From: Algoriphagus boritolerans DSM 17298 = JCM 18970
GTDB taxonomy: Bacteria; Bacteroidota; Bacteroidia; Cytophagales; Cyclobacteriaceae
DNA: 64,000 bases
NCBI RefSeq assembly: GCF_900108085.1
Contig: NZ_FNVR01000015.1
Location: 35,923-99,922 of the forward strand
Direction of reading: 5' to 3'
Part shown: piece by piece, positions 44,763-54,180 of the stretch
Layout: the number at the start of each line of letters is the position of its first letter
How positions within the stretch are numbered: the stretch's first letter is position 1
Position numbers and translations under genes: made by a program
Notes under the pieces: model-generated
Told to the model about the DNA's origin: nothing
The model's input: only the letters and a program-made list of their open reading frames with translations
Databases searched by the model: none

Positions 44763-44972
44763 ATGAAAAATTTCCTACTCATATGCTTCCTGGCATTGCT
44801 ATGCCTGAAAATTGCGGACTTTCTGGTTTCAATACCATTGAAATTCCTCCTTGTTCGACTTAGAAACGCCACAGTTGGGAAGCCTATTTCGCCCGACGGA
44901 GGAGGGCATATCTCGCCCAAGCGTATTTCGTCCCGATTTTCCGGGACTTATCTCATCCACCTCAATTTGTAA
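44763..44972 (+). CDS. Possible small secreted or membrane peptide
   Basis: 69 codons from the ATG at 44763. The first 30 residues (MKNFLLICFLALLCLKIADF…) form a hydrophobic signal or membrane segment; the remaining part is encoded by TATTTCGC-type repeat DNA and is probably not conserved. It precedes the TlpA-like gene by 4 nt. Could be a real small peptide whose tail was overwritten by repeats, or a chance frame. Low confidence. Confidence 0.3.
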   Translation: MKNFLLICFLALLCLKIADFLVSIPLKFLLVRLRNATVGKPISPDGGGHISPKRISSRFSGTYLIHLNL

Positions 44973-44976
44973 ACAC

Positions 44977-47139
44977 ATGAAAACACTACTACTGATTCTA
45001 CTGCTTAGTAGCAGCATAGAAATCCCATCGAGCAAAGTTGCAGATTCACCCGGGGCTGAACTTCTTCATAGGTCAGACAGCCCCAATCGGGGAGGAGCAA
45101 TCCTTCCCGATACTTTCCTCAAGTATCCATCTGGAGCAGAAATCTCTATGCTTCCAATACACAGCAGTAGTCTGTCGACCGTCGACGGTGGACCTATTCT
45201 TCGGTCTTCGGTTTTCGGTCTTCCGTCTCATATTAATTTTGGTTTAGTTGATAGCGACCAGGACATAAGGGTAGGAATGGAAGGAGAATCCTTCCATTCC
45301 ACCCCTGTCCCAGTCTCTCTTAGCAGAAACACACCAGAAGTTGCCCGGAAGATACCAGAATCTCAAAGTCTTGAATCTCATATCTCACATCTTACGGCTT
45401 CGCCTGTTTCTTTTCTTTTGAGTTCCCAATTTTCTTCTTTCCCGATCTTTGATAATTCTCCCAAAAATGATCAGGAAATTAAATCAAGATACTTGTTTCT
45501 GGAACTCGATGGTGGGCCTGTTGAGTCTAATCCGAAGTTTTTAGACCATGTTTCTTCATCAGAAAATCTAATTACCTCTTCGGATGATTCATTTGCCATT
45601 GAAGATTGGGTTTTTAAAGACAGGACATCCCACACAGCTCAAAGTCAAATTCTCCTTTATGTACAGGAGGATTCCAAGCGTGATTCTTCCGAATTGAGAT
45701 TGGTTTTTTTGGAACAGGTCATCGATGAAAATGCCCGGGCACCCAAATTCCAAGAAGTCAGAGAGACATTTAGACCAGGTACTCTTTGGGATGGCGCTTA
45801 TGGTTCCCGCTGGGCGAGGCTGGCTGTTCCCGCCAAGAAACCCGGATACCTTTCACTTTTTCTCAATGAAAAAAGGGTACTGGACGATTTTCTTACTTTT
45901 CCGGGGGACAGTGTTCAAGTGTTTCTTAACCTGGAAAAAGGAGAAAAGACTTTTGTTGGACCGGATCATCTTCTTTATGAACTGCAAGATCGAATTCAAC
46001 AACTCATCCTTATTCATCAAAAAGAAAAAGGAATAGCAATCCATACCTCCCAAGACGAACCACTTTTTCCCAATTCCCAAGTGCAAGAACAATTTGAAGC
46101 GTCTCAAGAAGCCTTTGGACCAAGGGTTAGCCTGATCCAAATCGATGTGGAACAAATGCTCAAGGCTTGGAAAATCGAAATGGAAAGTGGCCTATATCGA
46201 AAGGAATTGGATCATTTGTTGGCTTTTTATTCTGGATTGATAGATGCTCAAATTCTTGATTTTATCCTTCAGGAGACCTTGAGTGCATATTACACGAAAG
46301 CCTTAACCCATCTTCAGACCCTTGCAAGATATTCCAAAGGAGATGAAGTTTTACTGGAAGGGATTCTTAAGGAATTAGAAGAAATCACCGGGATTGTACA
46401 GTCCTCAGTCGCCTCTCTCGACTTAGAGGCTAGACCTGAGAAGAAAATTGAATTCTATTACAGTGTTGTCCAGCTTTATGCAGCCCTTTCTAAAAATGTT
46501 GCTGTAGAAGACTTTATCTCTTCAAAGGTTCCAAGAGAACTTAGAGACTTGGTTTTAGCAAAGCATATTTATAAAAAGCTAAAGCTTGGTACTGCTTCGC
46601 CAGAGACACTGGTAGCCTGGTCAAATCTCCTAGAAGATGGGGAAATCAAAGAAGAAGTCAATTCCTACATCGATAGGGTTTTGCCAGGTTCTGATGTCAC
46701 AGATTTTGAATTTGTGGATGGCGAAGGAAAGGTCTTTACGCTGGAAGATTTTAAGGGCAAAACGATCCTGATAAACACCTATTTCACCGGATGCTCAGCC
46801 TCAGCAGGCTTTTACAAGAAAGTGTTATCTGTTTTGGAATCGAAACTGGCCAATGAAGACCGATTCGTTTTGGTATCCCTGTCAGCGGATAGAAACCCGG
46901 AAAAATGGATTCGGGGGAATGAAAGCGAACTTTACAACTCCAAATCCTGGATCCGTCTCCATACTGAGGGGAAAGGATATTCCCATCAATTTTTCAGAAA
47001 CTACCTGATTTCAGCAGCCCCAAGGCCAATATTGATTGGTGCAGATGGAAAGCTGGTAGCCATCACAGAATTGCACCAAGATGCCGAAACCCTCTCCCAA
47101 CTCATTTATAAAACCATAAATCCCCAAACCCATGATTAA
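44977..47139 (+). CDS. TlpA-like thioredoxin-domain protein, SusC/D-operon type
   Basis: 720 residues from the ATG at 44977 (signal-like MKTLLLILLLSSSIEIPSS). The C-terminal third (about 570-715) is a TlpA/AhpC-type thioredoxin fold: VTDFEFVDGEGKVFTLEDFK, ILINTYFTGCSASAGFYKKV, RPILIGADGKLVAITELHQD. The CxxC is reduced to CSAS, so it cannot be a simple disulfide oxidoreductase. The first 170 or so codons contain palindromes and low-complexity words of the intergenic type and may be a recent, non-homologous extension. Overlaps susC by 8 nt, so it is translationally coupled; envelope protein. Confidence 0.75.
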   Translation: MKTLLLILLLSSSIEIPSSKVADSPGAELLHRSDSPNRGGAILPDTFLKYPSGAEISMLPIHSSSLSTVDGGPILRSSVFGLPSHINFGLVDSDQDIRVGMEGESFHSTPVPVSLSRNTPEVARKIPESQSLESHISHLTASPVSFLLSSQFSSFPIFDNSPKNDQEIKSRYLFLELDGGPVESNPKFLDHVSSSENLITSSDDSFAIEDWVFKDRTSHTAQSQILLYVQEDSKRDSSELRLVFLEQVIDENARAPKFQEVRETFRPGTLWDGAYGSRWARLAVPAKKPGYLSLFLNEKRVLDDFLTFPGDSVQVFLNLEKGEKTFVGPDHLLYELQDRIQQLILIHQKEKGIAIHTSQDEPLFPNSQVQEQFEASQEAFGPRVSLIQIDVEQMLKAWKIEMESGLYRKELDHLLAFYSGLIDAQILDFILQETLSAYYTKALTHLQTLARYSKGDEVLLEGILKELEEITGIVQSSVASLDLEARPEKKIEFYYSVVQLYAALSKNVAVEDFISSKVPRELRDLVLAKHIYKKLKLGTASPETLVAWSNLLEDGEIKEEVNSYIDRVLPGSDVTDFEFVDGEGKVFTLEDFKGKTILINTYFTGCSASAGFYKKVLSVLESKLANEDRFVLVSLSADRNPEKWIRGNESELYNSKSWIRLHTEGKGYSHQFFRNYLISAAPRPILIGADGKLVAITELHQDAETLSQLIYKTINPQTHD

Positions 47140-50100
47140 ACGATTCATGATATGCATCCTTATGGCCTTGGTGTCAATGGGTGCTTTTGCTCAAAATTCA
47201 AAGCTTCAGGGTGTGGTACTCTCCGCAGAAGATCGAATCCCGCTTCCGGGTACCACAATCAGAATAGGAGGAACCAATCAGGTGGCTATTACCGATGAGG
47301 AGGGAAAGTTTAACCTGAATACCCCGAATCAGGAAATTAGACTGACTTTCAGTTTCATTGGGTATCAAAGTCAAACGCTGGATTTGATTTTACCAACAGA
47401 TCCCCTGACTGTGTTGATGGAACTGGAAGAGACTTCACTTCAAGGCGTAGAAGTGTTTGCCACCGGGTATCAAGAAATTCCCAAAGAAAGACAAACCGGT
47501 TCCTTTGTTGGCCTAGACAGGGAATTGATAAACCGACGAATCAGTACTTCTATTTTGGATCGGCTTGAAGATGTTACCCCGGGTCTGATATTTAACCGAA
47601 CGGGTTCTACTACCGACCCGATTAGTATTCGCGGTAGATCAACCATTTTCTCCAACGCTGCCCCACTGATCATCATTGATAATTTTCCTTATGATGGTCC
47701 CATCGAAAACATCAACCCGAATGATGTGGAAAGTATTTCGATTTTACGGGATGCCGCAGCGGCTTCCATTTGGGGAGCACGAGCAGGGAACGGAGTCATC
47801 GTGATTACAACCAAGAAAGGGGTAAGGGGAGATAGTCCCCGGGTCACATTGGTGGCCAACTCCACTTGGGCGGAGCGTCCTGACCCATTCTATCAACCTC
47901 TAATGAGCAGCAGTGAAGTAGTGGATATGGAGCGGCGGTTGTTTAGTGAGAACTTTTACCTGAACCAGGAAAACTCTCCGTTTAGAACTCCGCTGACCCC
48001 TGTGGTGGAAAGTCTCATTCAGAACAGGGAAGGCCTGCTTTCCAATGCCGAACTTCAGACGCGACTAGAGTCCTTCCGAAATTTGGATATCAGAAACGAT
48101 TACAGGGATTATTTGTATCAAAGCAGCTGGAATCAACAATATAACCTCAACGTAATTGGGAATTCAGGAAAGTATGGCTATTACCTTTCGGCAGGTTGGG
48201 ATGAAAATCAAAGTAATCTGGTAGGGAACCAAAGCAGCAGATACACACTTCTCAGCAATCAAAATCTCAATCTCCTGGATGGAAAGCTTGAACTGGGATT
48301 AGGGATAAATTATATTTTGAGCACTCAGTCCGGTTCAAATAACGGTCCTTCCGGAATCCGCTTTAACGGTGCCCAGCCATTGTATGCCTATGGTAGTTTG
48401 GTTGATGACAGTGGCAATTCTACCGCATTTTACTCCGGAATAAGGGAAGGCTTTGCCAGGACTGCCGAATCCAATGGATTGTTGTCATGGGAATTGAACC
48501 CTTTGGAAGAATTGAGGCTGGTGGATCGGTCCAATGAATTGGAGGACATTAGATTAAATCTGTTCGGGAAATACAAAATTCTACCTCAGTTGAGTGCTGA
48601 GGTTTATTACCAGTACTGGAAGGGATCCGGTCTGAACAATACAGTGAATGATCCGAACAGCTTTGCGGTGAGAGATCAAATCAACCGGTTTACCCAACGA
48701 GGGGAAAGCGGGGCATTGTCCTATGCTATCCCTCAGGGAGCTATACGTGACTGGAGTGTCAGAAACAGCGTTAGCCATTCGGTTCGCGGCTTGGTCAGAT
48801 GGAATGGGGACTTGGGAAAATCCGGGGTTTTGAATTCACTGGCTGGATATGAGATCAAACAATTGAACTTTGAAGGTTTGTCAAGTCGGGCTTATGGGTA
48901 TAGTCCCGAGACAGGGAATACAGTTCCTGTAGATCAGGTTACTTTATTTTCTCAATATCAGAACCCAGCTATAAGAGCTCAAATTCCTTTTGGCCTTGGT
49001 GTATCGGGCGGGGCAGATAATTTCATTTCGTATTTCGCAAATGCAGCCTATACGTTCAAGAACAAATTTACTGTTTCGACCAGTGCAAGAAAAGATGCTT
49101 CCAATCTTTTCGGAGTCAATGCAAATCAAAGATCCGTTCCACTTTGGTCTGCAGGACTGGCTTGGACAATTTCTGAAGAAAACTGGCAACTTCCCCAATG
49201 GGTCTCATTTCTGAGATTGAGAACAACCTACGGGGTAAATGGAAATGTGAACAAGGGAGTCACTGCTTTGACCACCGCGCGGATCGTGGGCGTAAGTCGA
49301 TATTCCGGATTTCCGGTTGCAAACCTTACCAATCCACCAAATCTAAACCTGAGATGGGAAGAGATTAAAATTTTGAATGTCGGGTTCGACTTTGATTTTT
49401 GGAATGATCGATTAGGAGGTTCATTCGAAGTTTTTCGAAAAGAGGGAAATGACCTGATCGGAGATATTCCTTTTGCACCCAATACGGGCGTGGAGCAATT
49501 CCGCGGCAATTTTGCAAACAGCCTAGGAAAGGGATTTGATTTTCAGCTTAGAGCCTTACCGATTAAGAAAGCTCTTGCTTGGAGGATTGATTATTTTCAT
49601 TCCCATGTTCAGGAGAAAGTGCTGGATTATGAAGTAAAGACCACTGTATTGAACTATTTAGGTCAGGCGACAGGAGCAAACCCTTCTTCTCCGATATTCC
49701 CTTTGGAGGGGAGGCCTATTTATGCGATTTACAGTCTCCCTTTTGCCGGACTTAATCCAGACAATGGAGATCCATTGGGATTGTTGGATGGTGAGTCATC
49801 TTCTGATTATGCTGCCATTTTATCTGCTGCCACACCTGAAGACTTGACCTTTCACGGTTCGGCCAGACCCACCCATTTCGGATCATTTAGGAACACTTTT
49901 ACTTGGAAGCGCTGGAATCTTTCCGCTAATATCAGTTATCGTCTAGGCTACTATTACCGAAGAAACTCAGTTCGCTACTTGCCGATCCTATCGGGTGAAC
50001 AGGGGCATGGGGACTATTCATTACGTTGGCAAAATCCAGGCGATGAACTCACTACTCAGGTTCCTTCCCTGCCAGCGACAAGAAATACATTCCGGGATAA

Positions 50101-50335
50101 CTTCTATTCTTTTTCTTCGGTACTGGTTGAAAAAGGGGACCACGTAAGATTTCAGGATGTCCGATTAGGCTACTCGCATGCCAATTCAAATGGGAAGAGG
50201 GGGAATTGGCAGATTTTTGCCTACGCAAACAATCTGGGCATGATCTGGAAGGCATCCAACGATCCATTGGATCCAGATTTTAGGACGATGAGACCGCTAA
50301 GATCTTTCACATTAGGACTGCAATGGGATTTTTAA
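47132..50335 (+). CDS. SusC/RagA-family TonB-linked outer-membrane transporter
   Basis: 1067 residues. Signal peptide ending GAFAQN, CarboxypepD_reg-like domain (LQGVVLSAEDRIPLPGTTIR), SusC plug signature (QEIPKERQTGSFVGLDREL, DRLEDVTPGLIFNRTG, SIRGRSTIFSNAAPLIIIDN, NDVESISILRDAAAASIWGA, ARAGNGVIVITTKKG) and a large barrel ending FRTMRPLRSFTLGLQWDF. It forms, with SusD, a pedal-bin transporter for a large ligand. Companion TlpA-like and lipoprotein genes and the absence of glycoside hydrolases argue for a peptide rather than a glycan. Confidence 0.95.
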   Translation: MIKRFMICILMALVSMGAFAQNSKLQGVVLSAEDRIPLPGTTIRIGGTNQVAITDEEGKFNLNTPNQEIRLTFSFIGYQSQTLDLILPTDPLTVLMELEETSLQGVEVFATGYQEIPKERQTGSFVGLDRELINRRISTSILDRLEDVTPGLIFNRTGSTTDPISIRGRSTIFSNAAPLIIIDNFPYDGPIENINPNDVESISILRDAAAASIWGARAGNGVIVITTKKGVRGDSPRVTLVANSTWAERPDPFYQPLMSSSEVVDMERRLFSENFYLNQENSPFRTPLTPVVESLIQNREGLLSNAELQTRLESFRNLDIRNDYRDYLYQSSWNQQYNLNVIGNSGKYGYYLSAGWDENQSNLVGNQSSRYTLLSNQNLNLLDGKLELGLGINYILSTQSGSNNGPSGIRFNGAQPLYAYGSLVDDSGNSTAFYSGIREGFARTAESNGLLSWELNPLEELRLVDRSNELEDIRLNLFGKYKILPQLSAEVYYQYWKGSGLNNTVNDPNSFAVRDQINRFTQRGESGALSYAIPQGAIRDWSVRNSVSHSVRGLVRWNGDLGKSGVLNSLAGYEIKQLNFEGLSSRAYGYSPETGNTVPVDQVTLFSQYQNPAIRAQIPFGLGVSGGADNFISYFANAAYTFKNKFTVSTSARKDASNLFGVNANQRSVPLWSAGLAWTISEENWQLPQWVSFLRLRTTYGVNGNVNKGVTALTTARIVGVSRYSGFPVANLTNPPNLNLRWEEIKILNVGFDFDFWNDRLGGSFEVFRKEGNDLIGDIPFAPNTGVEQFRGNFANSLGKGFDFQLRALPIKKALAWRIDYFHSHVQEKVLDYEVKTTVLNYLGQATGANPSSPIFPLEGRPIYAIYSLPFAGLNPDNGDPLGLLDGESSSDYAAILSAATPEDLTFHGSARPTHFGSFRNTFTWKRWNLSANISYRLGYYYRRNSVRYLPILSGEQGHGDYSLRWQNPGDELTTQVPSLPATRNTFRDNFYSFSSVLVEKGDHVRFQDVRLGYSHANSNGKRGNWQIFAYANNLGMIWKASNDPLDPDFRTMRPLRSFTLGLQWDF

Positions 50336-50424
50336 TCCTGCCCGAAATGAGGATTTCGGAATGTTTAAGGCTGGTACCGATCCTCTATCACAGCCTATCT
50401 GATCACTACTACTCAAATTGTATT

Positions 50425-51789
50425 ATGAAAAATAAAATCAAAATCTTAAGAATTCTGATCGTAATGTGTGCCGGTATATTTTATCATTCCTGTACGGGTA
50501 TTTTAGACGAAAAGCCGGATAAAGCACTGATTACGCCTACAACAGTTGCAGAGTTATGGGCTATGTTGGACAACAATTTGCAAGTCATGAATCAGGAGCC
50601 CTCGCAATTGGATCCGAGTTCAGATGATGTGCTGATATTGGATTCAAGACTAGCGACATTGGACGAAGATTTAATTCGGTTGTATACTTGGTCACCTGAA
50701 CCGATAAATACTGCATTAAATACGGATTGGTCCAGGCCTTATGAACAAGTCCTGTTCGCCAATGTGGTGTTATCTGAGCTGGAAAATTTCCCCTCTATTG
50801 AAAAAAATCAGCAGGATTGGAAGGCGTTGAAAGGATCAGCTTTATTCTACCGAGCCTATGCCTTCTTTTCACTGGCCAGATCCTTTTGTCTTGGGTATAA
50901 TTCCGCTACAGCGGACAATACGCCCGGATTGGTTCTGAGACTGGAACCAGCCATAGATTTACCGCTGGGTCGTTCGACACTTAAGCAAACTTTCGATCAA
51001 ATTTTGGAAGATCTTGAGAACTCTTTACCCTTGTTGAATACCCAAGCACCTGCCAAAACCCGACCTTCCAAAGCAGCTTCATATGCATTGTTATCCAGAG
51101 TGTATTTATATATGGGTGATTTTGAAAGAAGCCTAAGTGCTTCAAATTCGGCCTTATCGATAAAAAACACGCTGCTTGATTATAACACGGTAAGTGCCTC
51201 CCCTGCCCGCCCGTTTGTGGGTAAACTAGATGAAGTAATATTTTACAGTGAGCTGACCCTTAGAACTTATTACTTCTTCAGTGCGGGGTCTGCTGTTGCT
51301 CCTGAATTGATTGAAAAATATGATCCAAATGATTTAAGACTGAGTTTATTTTATTCAAATAGGGCTGGATTTAAGGCATTTCGAGGCCAATATTCCTATT
51401 TGTTAAATCCGTTTGGTGGATTGGCGGTAGATGAATTATTGCTTAATAAGGCAGAATGCCTGGCCCGAATCGGGAAAGATTCAGAAGCTATGACTGTGCT
51501 TAATGAATTGTTGATTAAGCGCTATAAGACCGGAACATTTAAAGAAATGAAAGGTCTGGAACAGGGAGTTCTTCTTCAAAAAATTCTGGACGAAAGGCGT
51601 AAGGAGCTGGTGTTAAGAGGGATTCGTTGGGGGGATATTAAAAGGCTTAACCTTCAGGGAGAGTCCATAGAATTATCTCGCATGGTAAATGGAAGCGAGA
51701 TCCGTTTACCTGTAAATGATCCAAGATATGCCTTGGAGATTCCCAGAGAGGAGATCGATAGAAGTGGAATTGTTCAAAATCCACGGTAA
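50425..51789 (+). CDS. SusD/RagB-family lipoprotein
   Basis: 454 residues. Lipoprotein signal MKNKIKILRILIVMCAGIFY ending HSC, then GILDEKPDKALITPTTVAEL. TPR-like helices (e.g. LKGSALFYRAYAFFSLARSF, KAASYALLSRVYLYMGDFER) and the C-terminal signature KILDERRKELVLRGIRWGDI KRL are those of SusD/RagB. The start at 50425 begins the lipoprotein signal; an earlier in-frame start inside susC's end would add a non-signal leader. Lid of the SusC transporter at the cell surface. Confidence 0.93.
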   Translation: MKNKIKILRILIVMCAGIFYHSCTGILDEKPDKALITPTTVAELWAMLDNNLQVMNQEPSQLDPSSDDVLILDSRLATLDEDLIRLYTWSPEPINTALNTDWSRPYEQVLFANVVLSELENFPSIEKNQQDWKALKGSALFYRAYAFFSLARSFCLGYNSATADNTPGLVLRLEPAIDLPLGRSTLKQTFDQILEDLENSLPLLNTQAPAKTRPSKAASYALLSRVYLYMGDFERSLSASNSALSIKNTLLDYNTVSASPARPFVGKLDEVIFYSELTLRTYYFFSAGSAVAPELIEKYDPNDLRLSLFYSNRAGFKAFRGQYSYLLNPFGGLAVDELLLNKAECLARIGKDSEAMTVLNELLIKRYKTGTFKEMKGLEQGVLLQKILDERRKELVLRGIRWGDIKRLNLQGESIELSRMVNGSEIRLPVNDPRYALEIPREEIDRSGIVQNPR

Positions 51790-51796
51790 AAATTAA

Positions 51797-51825
51797 GGGC
51801 TGGCAGTCAGCCAGCCCAAAAATTT
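51797..51825. terminator. Bidirectional terminator between susD-like and DUF6520 genes
   Basis: Arms GGGCTGG and CCAGCCC with a 7-base loop, followed by A/T-rich sequence on both sides (AAAAATTT). It lies between convergent gene ends at 51789 and 51833. Confidence 0.75.
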
Positions 51826-51832
51826 AAACCGA

Positions 51833-52084
51833 TTAAAGAGGAGTATAGACACCCTCAACTTCGGTACCAGGAATCATCTGATCCAACTCATCAAATCTGG
51901 CCACACAAGAGCTTTCCTCTTCATCACACACATACTGGGTGTTTTCGGGAATTGGTTGCCATTGATTGTTGATGAATGCTTTCAATGTTCCATTTGCCTC
52001 AGGACTGGCAAAATTCATTGCCATCGCCAAGGTTGCTCCCAGCACCAATGCCAGTGCAGGAAGCAGTTTTTGAAATTTAATCAT
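51833..52084 (-). CDS. DUF6520-family small secreted protein
   Basis: 83 residues. MIKFQKLLPALALVLGATLA with an AMA cleavage site is the typical start of this Bacteroidota-specific family; then a short mature part with two Cys (YVCDEEESSCVARFDEL) and a C-terminus VEGVYTPL. Members are small exported peptides found next to MauE-like and SusCD genes. The ATG at 52084 starts the signal. The Cys pair could form a disulfide made by the neighbouring redox proteins; role as substrate, signal or adhesin is not known. Confidence 0.75.
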   Translation of the reverse strand: MIKFQKLLPALALVLGATLAMAMNFASPEANGTLKAFINNQWQPIPENTQYVCDEEESSCVARFDELDQMIPGTEVEGVYTPL

Positions 52085-52321
52085 AACCAGTGACCCTTTT
52101 TTAACCAATCAAAAAGGGCCAAACCGTTTGGAATTGAATGCCTACTCTGTTCTGGGTTTTCGGCATCTCCCTATCGGGGTTCATTGGTATTGACCAGTCT
52201 CTCACCCTGGCCATCGAGAGAAATGAACCTCTTATTGTCTTTTTCTTTCCGCTGTTACTGTGTTATTCACGAATTTATTAAATCATTTTTTGCGGCCCTT
52301 GCCTTAATACTTTTGGGCTGC

Positions 52322-52753
52322 GGAGCGGTGTTCCACCACACTGCTCCATTTTTTTTAACCTTTGAGGTTTTCAAAAACCTCGAAGGTTTAATTTCTGACC
52401 ACGCTCCTCGACATTTGCAATGTCGAGGTCCTGCTATAGGATTTGCAATCCGATAACTCCTAAGACTTCTATTTCCCGGTAGGTCTGGATTTGAGATCCC
52501 TGGATACTGAAACTTGAGACTGTCTACTCTCCCAAACCTTCTAACTCTCCGCTGGGCCGAAATTGCAATTCGGCTCTATTTATTTTCAGGGATTTACAAT
52601 CCCAATCCCTTGGTCATTAGATCCTTTCCATTGCGCTGGCATCAATTTTTCTATTCCAATTCATGATCCTACGCCAGCGCTGGGATCAATCGCATGCTTT
52701 AATTCCAGGGGTTAAAACCCCTGGCTATTTAGATGTTAGACCCCTATGGGGTC
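52322..52753. repeat. Cluster of about ten palindromes
   Basis: The 52085-52815 gap has no gene. It holds hairpins GGAGC…GCTCC (52322-52347), AACCTT…AAGGTT (52358-52389), CCTCGACATT/AATGTCGAGG (52406-52428), GGATTTGCAATCC, CCGAAATTGCAATTCGG (52558-52574), GGGATTTACAATCCC (52589), GCGCTGGCAT…GCCAGCGC with a 30-base loop (52633-52680), CCAGGGGTTAAAACCCCTGG (52705) and GACCCCTATGGGGTC (52739). Several modules are shared with the 9 kb and 60 kb clusters. Flanked by 'actgcctactctccc' type linkers. Confidence 0.75.
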
Positions 52754-52815
52754 AATCCCTACTCCCCGCCAACTGAAAACTGCGACTGCCTACTCTCCCA
52801 TATTCCCTAACTCCC

Positions 52816-53223
52816 TTACCTCCCAACTTCCACCCTTAACCCCACCACCGAAATCCCGATCAACCCCAAATTCAGCACAAAGTGTTCTGCCCATCCGAGG
52901 CTCTCGATAATTCCGGCACAGTTACAGGGCACCCGAGGAAAGGCTCCCACCCAAATCAGTCCCACATAAGTGATAAATACGGTCAGCAGCAAAGCACTGC
53001 CGAGGTATCCCCACCATCGAGTCACTGAAAAGAGTAGGAGCAGGGCAAGTAGCAACTCTACTCCAGGGACTGTATAGGAAAGCACTTCTTCAATTTCATT
53101 CGGCATGGGTTGGTTGTAAAAAGCTTTTTGGCTTTGTTTAAATCGAAGGAATTTTTCCAAACCAGTGTAAGTCCAGATTAAGATCAGAATTAAGGCTGGA
53201 AATTGATAATCAAGCTTTTTCAT
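52816..53223 (-). CDS. MauE/DoxX-like redox-associated membrane protein
   Basis: 135 residues with four hydrophobic segments: FPALILILIWTYTGLEKFLR, VPGVELLLALLLLFSVTRWW, GSALLLTVFITYVGLIWVG and HFVLNLGLIGISVVG. FPRVPCNCAGIIESLGW holds the Cys-x-Cys pair typical of MauE-like proteins, which pass electrons or disulfides to exported proteins. Its position upstream of the DUF6520 gene (with the palindrome cluster between) suggests it supports maturation of secreted Cys-containing peptides. Confidence 0.8.
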   Translation of the reverse strand: MKKLDYQFPALILILIWTYTGLEKFLRFKQSQKAFYNQPMPNEIEEVLSYTVPGVELLLALLLLFSVTRWWGYLGSALLLTVFITYVGLIWVGAFPRVPCNCAGIIESLGWAEHFVLNLGLIGISVVGLRVEVGR

Positions 53224-53804
53224 GTCGATTTAATTTCTCTGCTAACATCAAAAGAGAATCAAAAAAAAAAACTGGTTAATTGGTAGAAAATCATGTCAAC
53301 CCTGCTTTGGGACGTAAAAGGCTGGATTTATGGGGTGAAATCGAGCCTTCCTGAGCCAGACAGGCCGGAACCCTGTAGTGTCTGTCACATGAAAAAATGA
53401 TCAGCTGTCATGCGAAGATTCCCTGTCCGGATACAGGCGGCCATGTGGCCTTAAAAAATCAAATTATAACCAGAGCAAACGCAATAGCCGCTTCAATCGA
53501 AATCAGTTTATCCAATGAATACGAAGCTTTCGGATTAAGGTCACAAAGACTTTTGATCTATAGGGTGGATATTGAAATCATGTTTGATTTTTTAATTTGT
53601 TTATAATCAATAATTTACCGTTCATAAACGATTTTTGCCATTTATTTACAAATAAACTAGCTAAATCATTAATTTATTTTAAGATTTTCGTTTATTAGGT
53701 ACATTTTTTGGTATTAAGGTATTTTTTCAATCTATAGAATTGCGTCGGTGGGTAAAGCAAGGCTTTTGCTTCTGCCTTGGATATTCTGTTTGTTGTACTT
53801 ATTC
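53224..53804. other. AT-rich promoter region, no gene supported
   Basis: Contains a 69-codon frame at 53397-53606 with no family signal, then about 160 bases (53590-53750) that are strongly AT-rich with many TTTATTT/AATTTA runs, directly before the small YAKDI-family gene. Likely promoter DNA for that gene. A similar AT-rich lead-in is seen before the second copy of this family at 59111. Confidence 0.4.
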
Positions 53805-54041
53805 ATGTCTTATTTAGAAAGGAGAATAATTTATGCAAAGGATATCATGAATTTTACCGGAAGGAGTAGATCGTACGCTTACAATAATCTGAAGCAAGTG
53901 AAGGAGCATTACGGAAAAGCCAAACATCAACTGGTGACCATCCAGGAGTTTGCAGAATTTCATGGTATCTCCGTCGAGGAACTGAGTCTTGCTCTGGTTC
54001 CCCGGAAGTCAAACCCAATAAAAAACGGATTCCATTCTTAA
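53805..54041 (+). CDS. Small YAKDI-family protein (HTH-like), copy 1
   Basis: 78 residues: MSYLERRIIYAKDIMNFTGR, SRSYAYNNLKQVKEHYGKAK, HQLVTIQEFAEFHGISVEEL. It is a paralogue of the 64-residue protein at 59111 (shared IYAKDI, TGRS, VT.xEFAxFxGIS). Two helical halves with a putative recognition helix suggest a DNA-binding excisionase or MerR-like HTH fold; this is inference. The ATG at 53805 matches the start of copy 2. Its stop lies in a terminator hairpin. Confidence 0.7.
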   Translation: MSYLERRIIYAKDIMNFTGRSRSYAYNNLKQVKEHYGKAKHQLVTIQEFAEFHGISVEELSLALVPRKSNPIKNGFHS

Positions 54042-54053
54042 TGAAATCCGTTT
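54023..54053 (+). terminator. Terminator overlapping the end of the YAKDI gene
   Basis: Arms AAACGGATTCCAT and ATGAAATCCGTTT (loop TCTTA) include the last codons and stop of the gene. The following region 54054-54337 has a doubtful minus-strand frame only. Confidence 0.6.
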
Positions 54054-54180
54054 GAGATGGGGATCTTCCCGCCGGATTGACGACCCGGTAAATGCATTTG
54101 CTGCACGATAAGTTAAATTAGTAAGGAGTTAAACAGGCCTTTTGTGACTTTGCCTGTACCGTTTGCTGTTGAGAAATCAA

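Noticed and set aside
44977..51789. Polysaccharide utilisation locus
   Set aside because: SusC and SusD are present but there is no glycoside hydrolase, sulfatase or carbohydrate sensor; peptide handling fits better.
53397..53606. 69-codon frame
   Set aside because: No recognisable domain; AT-rich promoter-type DNA follows.
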